Positions 18,103-25,376 of a stretch of 64,000 bases of DNA are shown here, in pieces (position 1 is the stretch's first letter; every line of letters begins with the position of its first letter). Under the pieces are notes generated by a model. That model did no database searches. It saw nothing but the letters and a program-made list of their open reading frames with translations, and was not told the DNA's origin. The stretch comes from Pseudomonas furukawaii (GTDB lineage: Bacteria > Pseudomonadota > Gammaproteobacteria > Pseudomonadales > Pseudomonadaceae). The stretch spans positions 5,084,001-5,148,000 of the forward strand of contig NZ_AP014862.1 in the NCBI RefSeq assembly GCF_002355475.1, in the 5' to 3' direction. The position numbers were made by a program, and so were the translations under genes.

Positions 18103-18117
18103 CGTGCTCTCCTTGTC

Positions 18118-19119
18118 TCAGGCGTAGTTCAGGGTGAGGTCGCAGGCCGCGAGGATGTCCTCGGGGCTGGGGATGTAGAGCTGCTCCAGGCGGTACAGCG
18201 GCGGCGGGATATCCGGCGCGGTGACCCGCTGGATCGGCGCATGCAGGTCCAGCAGCGCACGCTCGTAGAGGCTGGCGGCGATTTCCGCGCCCACCCCGCA
18301 GCTGCGCGGCGCCTCGTGGACGATCACGCAGCGACCGGTCTTGCGCACCGAGGCCTCCAGGGTGTCGAGGTCCAGCGGCTTGATGCAGGCGACGTCGATC
18401 ACTTCGGCGGATACGCCCCGCTCTTCCAGCTGCGCGGCGGCCTGCAGGGTCTCGTGGACGCTGGCGCCCCAGCTCACCAAGGTGATGTCCGAGCCTTCGC
18501 GCAGGGTGAAGCAGCTGTCCAGCGGCAGGCGCTTGCCATCGTCGATGATCGGCTGCGGGTTCATCCGGTAAAGCCGGGTGGGCTCGAGAAAGACCACCGG
18601 GTCCGGGTCGTCGATGGCCGCCAGCAGCAGGCCGTAGGCCCGCGCCGGCGACGAGGGGATCACCACCCGCAGGCCGGGGATGTGGGCGAACAGCGCCTCG
18701 GTGCTTTCGCTGTGGTGCTCCGGGGCACGGATGCCGGCGCCCATGGGGCTGCGCAGCACCATGGGGCAGGTCAGCCGGCCACGGGTGCGGCAGCGCAGGC
18801 GGCTGGCATGGGACACCAGATGCTCCATGGCGGCGTAGATGAAGCCGAGGAACTGGATTTCCATGACCGGTTTCAGGCCCTGGGCGGCCATGCCCACGGC
18901 CAGGCCGGCGATCATGGTTTCGGCCAGGGGCGTGTCGATCACCCGCTTGAAGCCGAAGCGGTCCCGCAGGCCCAGGGTGGCGCGGAACACGCCGCCATTG
19001 ACGCCCACGTCCTCGCCCAGCACGACCACGTTCTCGTCTTCCTGCATGGCGCGGTGCAGGGCCAGGTTGACGGCCTCCAGCAGGGCGCGCTTTTCGGTGG
19101 TGTCGTTGAGGTTACTCAT
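18118..19119 (-). CDS. 2-Oxoacid dehydrogenase E1 beta subunit
   Basis: 333 residues of the transketolase-type beta subunit. It has the N-terminal pyrimidine-binding segment (VVLGEDVGVNGGVFRATLGL), ETMIAGLAVGMAAQGLKPVMEIQF, and the C-terminal transketolase domain (GSDITLVSWGASVHE; HEAPRSCGVGAEIAA). It pairs with the alpha subunit to form the thiamine-dependent E1. It overlaps the alpha-subunit gene by 8 nt and is followed by E2 after 15 nt. Confidence 0.92.
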   Translation of the reverse strand: MSNLNDTTEKRALLEAVNLALHRAMQEDENVVVLGEDVGVNGGVFRATLGLRDRFGFKRVIDTPLAETMIAGLAVGMAAQGLKPVMEIQFLGFIYAAMEHLVSHASRLRCRTRGRLTCPMVLRSPMGAGIRAPEHHSESTEALFAHIPGLRVVIPSSPARAYGLLLAAIDDPDPVVFLEPTRLYRMNPQPIIDDGKRLPLDSCFTLREGSDITLVSWGASVHETLQAAAQLEERGVSAEVIDVACIKPLDLDTLEASVRKTGRCVIVHEAPRSCGVGAEIAASLYERALLDLHAPIQRVTAPDIPPPLYRLEQLYIPSPEDILAACDLTLNYA

Positions 19120-20278
19120 GATCGCCTCCGCTGCTCGAAGAGCACATCCGATTCCCCTCTACCGCTGGCGGGAGAGGGTGGCGCGTAGCGCCGGGTGAGG
19201 GTTCCTCCCGGCGGGATACCCGCTCCAGCAGCATCTCCCGCTGCTCGCCCAGCGCCGCCGGCCAGCGTGCGTAGACATGATCCAGGACGGACTCCACGGG
19301 CTGGATGCCCGCGGCCTCGAAGCGGTCCACCGCCGCCTGCACCTGGCGCTGGCAGTCGGCGACCAGGGCCTGCTCGCGGCCCTCGTCCCAGACACGGTTG
19401 GCGGCGAGGAAGGCCTGCAGGCGCTTGATGGGCTCCTCCAGCCAGGCCGCCTTCACCTCATCGGCATTGCGGTAACGGGTGGCATCGTCGGCGGTGGTGT
19501 GGTCCCCCAGGCGGTAGCTGATGCACTCCAGCAGCGCCGGTCCCTTGCCCTGGCGGGCGCGATCCAGGGCCCAGCGGACCCGGTCATAGACCGCCAGCAC
19601 GTCGTTGCCGTCCAGTTGCTCGCCATGGAAGCCGGCGCCGACGGCCTTCTGCGCCAGCGTCGGCGCGCCGCTCTGGATGCGCCGGGGCACCGAGATGGCC
19701 CACTGGTTGTTGTTCACCACGAAGACCACCGGCAACTGCCAGGCGCCGGCCACGTTGAGGGCCTCGAGGAAGTCGCCCTTGCTGGTGGCGCCGTCGCCGC
19801 AGGTGGTGACCACCGCCCGGTGCTGTCCACGGATCTTGATCGCGGTGGCGACGCCGCAGGCATGCAGGGACTGGGTGGCGATGGGGACGCAGATGGGGAA
19901 GTCCTCCTTCGCGCGGGGGGCCTGGTAGTCGCTGCCGCGCTCGTCGCCGCCCCAGTAGAGGAGGATCTCCTCCATGCCGACACCCCGCATCAGTTGCACG
20001 GCGGTGTCGCGGTAATAGGGCACCAGCACGTCCTCATCCCGCAGCAGGCTGCCGATGGCGACGCCGATGGCTTCCTGGCCCAGGGTCGGGGCGTAGGTGC
20101 CGATGCGGCCGGTGCGTTGCAGGGCCACCGCCTTCTGGTCGAACAGGCGGGTCAGCACCATGCGGCGATAAAGGTCGGTGAGCAGGTTGAAATCGTCGGC
20201 CCAGGCCGGCAGTTCGCCGACCAGCCGCCCCTCGGGGTCGAGGAAGCGCGTGTAGGGCAGTTCGATCCGGTTGGACAT
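19112..20278 (-). CDS. 2-Oxoacid dehydrogenase E1 alpha subunit
   Basis: 388 residues starting MSNRIELPYTRFLDPEG. The thiamine diphosphate motif is complete: TCGDGATSKGDFLEALNVA to VVFVVNNNQWAIS. The phosphorylation-loop-like SYRLGDHTTADDATRYR resembles branched-chain E1 alpha. The open frame runs to 21025, but the upstream part overlaps leucine dehydrogenase in another frame; the ATG at 20278 is preceded by AAGGAGAG. The last about 28 residues after LLERVSRRE (PSPGATRHPLPPAVEGN...) are encoded by a palindromic intergenic-repeat-like sequence and look like an acquired tail. It overlaps E1 beta by 8 nt. Confidence 0.9.
   Translation of the reverse strand: MSNRIELPYTRFLDPEGRLVGELPAWADDFNLLTDLYRRMVLTRLFDQKAVALQRTGRIGTYAPTLGQEAIGVAIGSLLRDEDVLVPYYRDTAVQLMRGVGMEEILLYWGGDERGSDYQAPRAKEDFPICVPIATQSLHACGVATAIKIRGQHRAVVTTCGDGATSKGDFLEALNVAGAWQLPVVFVVNNNQWAISVPRRIQSGAPTLAQKAVGAGFHGEQLDGNDVLAVYDRVRWALDRARQGKGPALLECISYRLGDHTTADDATRYRNADEVKAAWLEEPIKRLQAFLAANRVWDEGREQALVADCQRQVQAAVDRFEAAGIQPVESVLDHVYARWPAALGEQREMLLERVSRREEPSPGATRHPLPPAVEGNRMCSSSSGGDHE
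19143..19201. repeat. REP-like palindromic repeat inside the end of the E1 alpha gene
   Basis: On the minus strand the sequence contains CCCTCACCCGGCGCTACGCG followed by CCACCCTCTCCCGCC and later GGTAGAGGGG, the pattern of common proteobacterial intergenic palindromes. A related piece occurs at about 34332-34375 (CTCTCCTCTTCTGGGAGAGG). Here it lies within coding sequence and supplies the C-terminal tail of E1 alpha. Confidence 0.55.
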
Positions 20279-20370
20279 GGCGTCTCTCCTTGCACCTTGT
20301 GGGTGACAGCACAGGGCCCGGGGCTTGTGGCTCCAGGAGCGATAAGGCCGGGCCGCTGGTTGGCGGCCGT

Positions 20371-21390
20371 TCAGCCGAACAGCAGGCGCTCGGCCAGGGC
20401 GTCGGCGACCCGCGCGGGGGATCGCTTGTCGGCCTGGGCGTGCGCATAGATCTCGGTGAGGCGCTGGCTGATCCGCGACAGGTGCGCGGTGATCGCCGGC
20501 AGCGCCTCGCCCTTGTGCTTGAGGGCGACGTAGATGAGTCCGCCGGAATTGATCACGTAGTCCGGCGCGTAGAGGATGCCCCGCGCTTCCATTTCGTCGG
20601 CGATCTCGGTGCTGGCCAACTGGTTGTTGGCCGCCCCCGCCACCGCCGCGCAGCGCAACTGGCCGACGGTGAGGGCATTGAGCACGCCTCCCAGGCCACA
20701 GGGCGCGAGGATGTCGCAGGGGGTGGTGAGCAGCGCGTCGCTGGCCACCGGCTGGGCGCCCAGTTGTTCCACCGCCAGTTGCACCCGGCCGGCGTCGAGG
20801 TCGCTGACCAGCAGCTCGGCGCCCACGGCGTGGAGTTGCTCGGCCAGGGCGTAGCCCACATGGCCCAGGCCCTGCACGGCGACCCGCAGGCCTTCCAGAT
20901 CGTCGCTGCCGAGGCGCGCCCGGGCCGTCGCACGGATGCCGGCGAAGACGCCGAGGGCGGTGTGCGGCGAGGGGTCGCCGGCGGCGGAGGTGCTGGTGAC
21001 GTGGCGGGTCTGCTGGGCGATGCAATCCATGTCGGCGCTGGAAGTACCGCTGTCCACCGCCGTGATGTAGCGACCGTTGAGGGACTCGATCATGCGCCCG
21101 AAGGCTTCGAAGAGCGCGGCGCGGTCGTCCACATGGGCGGGGCGGATGATCACCGCCTTGCCGCCACCCTGGTCGAGCCCGGCCAGGGCGGCCTTGTAGC
21201 TCATGCCCTGGGCGAGGCGGATGGCATCGCGGATGGCGCTTTCGTCATCGGGGTAGGCGAGGTATCGACAGCCACCCAAGGCTGGACCGAGGCGAGTGTT
21301 GTGGATGGCGATGATGGCCTTGAGTCCGGTGGCGGGATCATCGGCGAGGTGAAGCGCCTCCAGCCGGGCGGCTTCCATCATGGCGAACAT
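20371..21390 (-). CDS. ldh: Leucine (branched-chain amino acid) dehydrogenase
   Basis: 339 residues of the Glu/Leu/Phe/Val dehydrogenase family. The catalytic Lys region is GLDQGGGKAVIIRP, preceded by LGGCRYLAYPDDESAIRDA. The Rossmann domain has VAVQGLGHVGYALAEQL. It oxidatively deaminates leucine, valine and isoleucine to 2-oxoacids. Position directly upstream of the 2-oxoacid dehydrogenase genes suggests a two-step route from amino acid to acyl-CoA. I start at ATG 21390 (MFAMMEAARLEAL) after a GGAAGGGAG ribosome-binding site; the open frame to 21555 is not needed. Matches PA3418 by memory. Confidence 0.9.
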   Translation of the reverse strand: MFAMMEAARLEALHLADDPATGLKAIIAIHNTRLGPALGGCRYLAYPDDESAIRDAIRLAQGMSYKAALAGLDQGGGKAVIIRPAHVDDRAALFEAFGRMIESLNGRYITAVDSGTSSADMDCIAQQTRHVTSTSAAGDPSPHTALGVFAGIRATARARLGSDDLEGLRVAVQGLGHVGYALAEQLHAVGAELLVSDLDAGRVQLAVEQLGAQPVASDALLTTPCDILAPCGLGGVLNALTVGQLRCAAVAGAANNQLASTEIADEMEARGILYAPDYVINSGGLIYVALKHKGEALPAITAHLSRISQRLTEIYAHAQADKRSPARVADALAERLLFG

Positions 21391-21553
21391 GGCGGGCTCC
21401 CTTCCTGACTTTAGGGCCAGTATAGGACGAGCTGCGACGGCCGGCCTACCCGTGGGGGCATAAGCCGGCGCGTCGAGATAACCGCGTCCCGGGGCGACTA
21501 CTGGACGAAAATCAACCAGTTGGCTACAAGGAATCAACCTCCTGGAGAAACCC

Positions 21554-22357
21554 ATGGAACCGCGCCAACACTGTCTGGAATGCCTCGATCGCGATCCACC
21601 GGCACTGCTGGAATCCGCCGTGTGGATCGCCGCTGAACATCTGCCCTCCCTGGAACCGACAGAGGTCCTGCGGGACTTCGGCGGGCTGTTGCAGGCCGTG
21701 GCCTGCGGATTGCCGAACCTGCCACCGGCGGAGCTGGCGCAGCCCTTGCTGCGGCGCCTGAACGAGCTGGACTTCCACGAGGACGACGAAACGCCGCTGC
21801 GCCCCCGGGCCGCCCTGCTCCCCGAGGTACTGGCGCGCCGGCGCGGACAGCCGCTGTCCCTGGCCTTGATCGCCCTTGAACTGGCCGTGCGCCTTGAGGT
21901 TCCGCTGGTCGGCGTCGGTTTCCCCGGCCATTTCCTGCTGCGGGTGCCGGGGGCCGACCACCTGCTGGACCCCTGCTCCGGCCGCCGGCTCTACACCCGG
22001 GACTGCCGGGAGCTGCTGTTCAGGGCCCTGGGGCCCCAGGCGGAACTCCAGGCCACGCACCTGCGCACCGCCACCCCTCGGGAGATGATCCAGCGCCTGT
22101 CGCGCAACCTGCGCCAGTTGCACCAGGAGGCCGGCCAGCCCCTGGCGGCCTTGAAGGACGCGGAGCGGGTGCTGCAACTGGGTCCGCCCGGCATGTACGA
22201 CCACCTGGCCCGCGCCGATATCTACCGCGTGCTGGATTGCCCCCAGGCCGAACGCTACGACCTGGAACACGCCCTGATGCTCTGCGACAACCCCGCCCAG
22301 CACCTGCAACTGGCCCAGCGCCTGCGCCGCCTCGGCCAGGCCCAGCCCCTGCACTGA
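21554..22357 (+). CDS. SirB1-like transglutaminase-fold protein
   Basis: 267 residues. The SirB1 N-terminal transglutaminase-like domain (about 30-165) has LLPEVLARRRGQPLSLALIALELA and GFPGHFLLRVPG; the His of FPGHFL is kept, but no catalytic Cys is evident. TPR-like repeats follow (about 185-265). E. coli SirB1 is of unclear function. It is divergent from leucine dehydrogenase (163 nt) and converges on the MalT-type regulator with only 3 nt between stops and no terminator. Confidence 0.82.
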   Translation: MEPRQHCLECLDRDPPALLESAVWIAAEHLPSLEPTEVLRDFGGLLQAVACGLPNLPPAELAQPLLRRLNELDFHEDDETPLRPRAALLPEVLARRRGQPLSLALIALELAVRLEVPLVGVGFPGHFLLRVPGADHLLDPCSGRRLYTRDCRELLFRALGPQAELQATHLRTATPREMIQRLSRNLRQLHQEAGQPLAALKDAERVLQLGPPGMYDHLARADIYRVLDCPQAERYDLEHALMLCDNPAQHLQLAQRLRRLGQAQPLH

Positions 22358-22360
22358 GCC

Positions 22361-24907
22361 TTACATCAGTCCCAGGCGCTTGGCATGGGCTACCGCCTGG
22401 GTACGCCGTTTCACCCCGAGCTTGCCGTTGATGCGCCGGGCGTGGGTCTTCACGGTGTGCAGGGAGATGAACAGCCGCTCGGCGATTTCCTGGTTGGAAC
22501 TGCCCTGGGCGATCAGCCCCAGCACCTCCAGTTCCCGCTGGCTCAAGGGGCCGGACGCCGCATCCAGCGGATCCTCACCCTCATCCAGACCGAGCTCCCG
22601 AAGCATTCCCGGCTGGCGCAGGCGCAGCTCCCGCAGGGGCTGCTGCAGGCCCACCCGCTCCGCCAGGGCGAGGCCATCCCGCAGCACCACCAGGGCGCGC
22701 TCGCGGTCACGGGCGAGGAACTCGCACTCCGCCAGGGCCAGGTGAATCTCCACTTCAAGGGCCGGCATGCCCGCCTCGCGGGCTTTCTGCAATTGCCCGA
22801 GCAGCCGCTGGCGGGCGTTGAACACCTCGCCCTCGTAGACCTCCGCGAGGGCCAGTTGCCACTCGATGCGGGGAATCAGGTCGAGGGTGGCCGGCGGCGC
22901 CTGCACCGCGTGCTCGCCCCGGAAATGCCTGAGCACCCGCAACAAGGCATGGCGTGCCTGGGCGCTTCGGCCCTGCATCAGCAGGAGGCTGCTGCTCACC
23001 TGAAGCAGCACGGCGCGGTAGACCCGCTCCGGTATATGGCGGATCTGCATCAGCCGTTCGGCTTCCCGCAGGCGATCGAAGGCCAGGTCGAAGGCGCCCT
23101 GGTTGGCATCCAGGGTGGCCAGCCCCAGGTACCCGTACAGGGCACGGTAATCACCACAGCAGCGGGCCTCCCGGAGTCCGAAGCGGTAATGGCTCCGGGC
23201 CTCCTCATCGCGCCCCTGGCGCAGCGCCAGGCGCCCCCGCCGCAACGCCAGCCGACCCAGCAAGGGACTGGCCCGACGACCCTGGCAAGCGAGGAACTCC
23301 TGCGCCCGTTCCAGCACCGCATCGGCACGCAACAGGGCGCCCCGGTGCTCGAGGATCTGGGCATGGTCCAGTTCGAGGAAGGCCTCCAGCAGCAGGCTGC
23401 CATGGCTGCGCGCCGCCAGCAGGGCCTCGCGGTTGATGGCCTGGGCCTCGTCCAGCCGGCCACTCAGCAGCGCCTGCTGGGTCAGGCCGGAGTAGCAGAT
23501 CAGGGCCTGCTCCCAGGCCGACTCCGGCAAGGCCTCCAGGGACTGGCGCAGGTGCAGGCCGGCCCCCGCGGCATCCCCCTGGAGATGCGCCAGCATCCCG
23601 TACTGGGCCTGCCAGTAGGCCAGCAGCGTCCGCTGGGCGGCGGCATCGGGTTGAGGCAGGAATCGCGCCTGGCCGGCAATGCAGGCTGCGGCCTCATCCA
23701 GCCGACCGGCAAACAGCAGGGCGCCGGCCAGCAGGCGCACGCAATGGGGCGACACCTGCAGCAGGCTGGCGTCGACTTCGCGGTACAACCGCAGCAACAG
23801 GGCCACATTGCGCCCCTGGAAGAGGTGCTCGACGCCCAGGTGCTGCAGCAGGCTTACCGCCGCCTCGGGCTGATTCGCCTCCAGGGCATGTTCGATGGCG
23901 TGCTGCCAGTCCCCCTCCTGGGAAAACCACTGGCAGGCCCGCAGGTGCCAGCCTCGACCACCCAGCGCGTCACGTCGCCGAACCTGGCGCGCGAGTCCGG
24001 GCAGGATGCGCAACCAGCCGGACTGGTCCGCCAGGGGCTCCAGGAAAGCACCCAGCACCTGCAGCTGTCGCAGCAACTCGGCGCCGAGCCCCGTGCCCAG
24101 CAGATGCTCGCAGAGGGCGGTGTTGAAGCGCGGAAGGTGGACCAGCGCATGCCAGGCTTCCGCCTGTTCCGGCCCCAGGCCGGAGAAGAGTTCGTGATCC
24201 AGGTACGCCATCAGGGTGTCGGACGGGCCGCTTCCCTGGCCGGAATCGTCCAGCCCCCAGTCCGCCGGTTCCAGCAATGCCATGCGCAGGCCGGCACACC
24301 AGCCGCCGGTGCTGTCCAGCAGCCGCCCGACAGCATCCCCGCGCCAGTCTCGTCCCGACCGCGCCAGCAGCGCCGCCACTTCCTCGTGGGTGAAGGCCAG
24401 GGTACTGGCGTCCGGTTCCAGCAACTCGCCGTCGATCAGGAGACGTGGCAGGTTGCAGGCGAGACGTCGCCGGGTGCTGATCCACCAGGTGACCTGAAGG
24501 CTGCCGGCATTCAGCAGGCGCTCCAGGCAGGCATCCAGCTCGGCATCGGGCTGGCGGCAATAGTCGTCCAGCATGATCCAGAGCGGCTGGCGACGCTGCG
24601 CCAGCGCCCGGCACAGGCTCTGTTCGTCGACCGCATCGAGCCCCAGGGCGCCCGCCAGCTGGGCACAGAACCCGGCCACCGTCCACCGCCTCCCCCCGAG
24701 GGGCAGCCAGTGCACGGCACCAGCCTCCGGACGGCGCTCCAGGCACTCGCCCAGCAACACGCTCTTGCCGCTGCCGGCGGGCGCACAGAGCAACCTCAGG
24801 CGCGCACGGGAGGCAAGCATCTGCTCCACCAAACGCGGACGGGGAACATGCAGCGTCGGCAGACGCGGCAGGTAGGCAAGTTGCTCGAATGGGGTCAGGG
24901 CGGACAT
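22361..24907 (-). CDS. MalT-type LuxR-family transcriptional regulator with ATPase domain
   Basis: 848-residue LAL-type regulator. The N-terminal STAND NTPase has Walker A LLCAPAGSGKSVLLG (near 43-55) and Walker B PLWIMLDDY (near 115). A long helical TPR-like sensor region covers about 330-770. The C-terminal LuxR helix-turn-helix (GPLSQRELEVLGLIAQGSSN, SLHTVKTHARRINGKLGV) lies at about 785-845. An inducer and ATP would be needed for activation (family knowledge). The start MSALTPFEQL follows AGAAGG. Neighbours suggest no obvious target. PA3420 is the apparent counterpart in PAO1. Confidence 0.88.
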   Translation of the reverse strand: MSALTPFEQLAYLPRLPTLHVPRPRLVEQMLASRARLRLLCAPAGSGKSVLLGECLERRPEAGAVHWLPLGGRRWTVAGFCAQLAGALGLDAVDEQSLCRALAQRRQPLWIMLDDYCRQPDAELDACLERLLNAGSLQVTWWISTRRRLACNLPRLLIDGELLEPDASTLAFTHEEVAALLARSGRDWRGDAVGRLLDSTGGWCAGLRMALLEPADWGLDDSGQGSGPSDTLMAYLDHELFSGLGPEQAEAWHALVHLPRFNTALCEHLLGTGLGAELLRQLQVLGAFLEPLADQSGWLRILPGLARQVRRRDALGGRGWHLRACQWFSQEGDWQHAIEHALEANQPEAAVSLLQHLGVEHLFQGRNVALLLRLYREVDASLLQVSPHCVRLLAGALLFAGRLDEAAACIAGQARFLPQPDAAAQRTLLAYWQAQYGMLAHLQGDAAGAGLHLRQSLEALPESAWEQALICYSGLTQQALLSGRLDEAQAINREALLAARSHGSLLLEAFLELDHAQILEHRGALLRADAVLERAQEFLACQGRRASPLLGRLALRRGRLALRQGRDEEARSHYRFGLREARCCGDYRALYGYLGLATLDANQGAFDLAFDRLREAERLMQIRHIPERVYRAVLLQVSSSLLLMQGRSAQARHALLRVLRHFRGEHAVQAPPATLDLIPRIEWQLALAEVYEGEVFNARQRLLGQLQKAREAGMPALEVEIHLALAECEFLARDRERALVVLRDGLALAERVGLQQPLRELRLRQPGMLRELGLDEGEDPLDAASGPLSQRELEVLGLIAQGSSNQEIAERLFISLHTVKTHARRINGKLGVKRRTQAVAHAKRLGLM

Positions 24908-25376
24908 GGCGGCATGCCTTCTTGTTCTGCTCGGAGCGACTCCGGGACTCAACCCTAGGCCGCTGGCGCAGGCTTGATGAAGGACCATTCAGGGCCATGA
25001 TCCGTCGCCATAATCGTCTGACAGAAGGCCTGGTCACCCTCTAGCACCCAAGCTCCGCCGAAATCTGTCAGCACTCGGAGTTTTCGTCGGCTGTTCCAGA
25101 TTGATCCTATTTCCCGGCCCTGTGGATATCGGTCTAGATAAATGCCGTCCCGCCGGCTTCTCGCTCCCAGCGCCGAAACCGGCGGTTCCTGTTGCCGTCC
25201 CCACGGCACACCCAAGGCACGAAGTGGAATTCACCGCTGCCGTTCGGCGCTCAAGCCGCTTGTGATCATGAATTCCAGCTCGATCGAACCCATCCGCGCT
25301 CCCGTCCGGGAGCCATCTGGAGTGGTCATGACATCCAACAGCTTCCGGTGCGATTTCTCCCTGGCGAGGCCTGAAC
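24908..25376. other. 469-nt gap between the LuxR regulator and the VgrG cassette
   Basis: It is more AT-rich than its surroundings and holds the divergent promoters of the regulator and of vgrG. I saw no convincing gene, sigma-54 site (TGGCAC-N5-TTGC) or tRNA. GAGG lies 9 nt before the vgrG ATG. This gap is the left boundary of the inserted T6SS cassette relative to the PAO1-like gene order. Confidence 0.5.

Noticed and set aside
17065..19188. 707-residue open frame antisense to E2/E1 beta
   Set aside because: His/Gly/Gln-rich shadow; the minus-strand genes are complete and family-typical.
22385..24958. 857-residue open frame antisense to the MalT-type regulator
   Set aside because: Gln/Gly/Leu-rich composition, no motifs; the minus strand has Walker and LuxR motifs in order.
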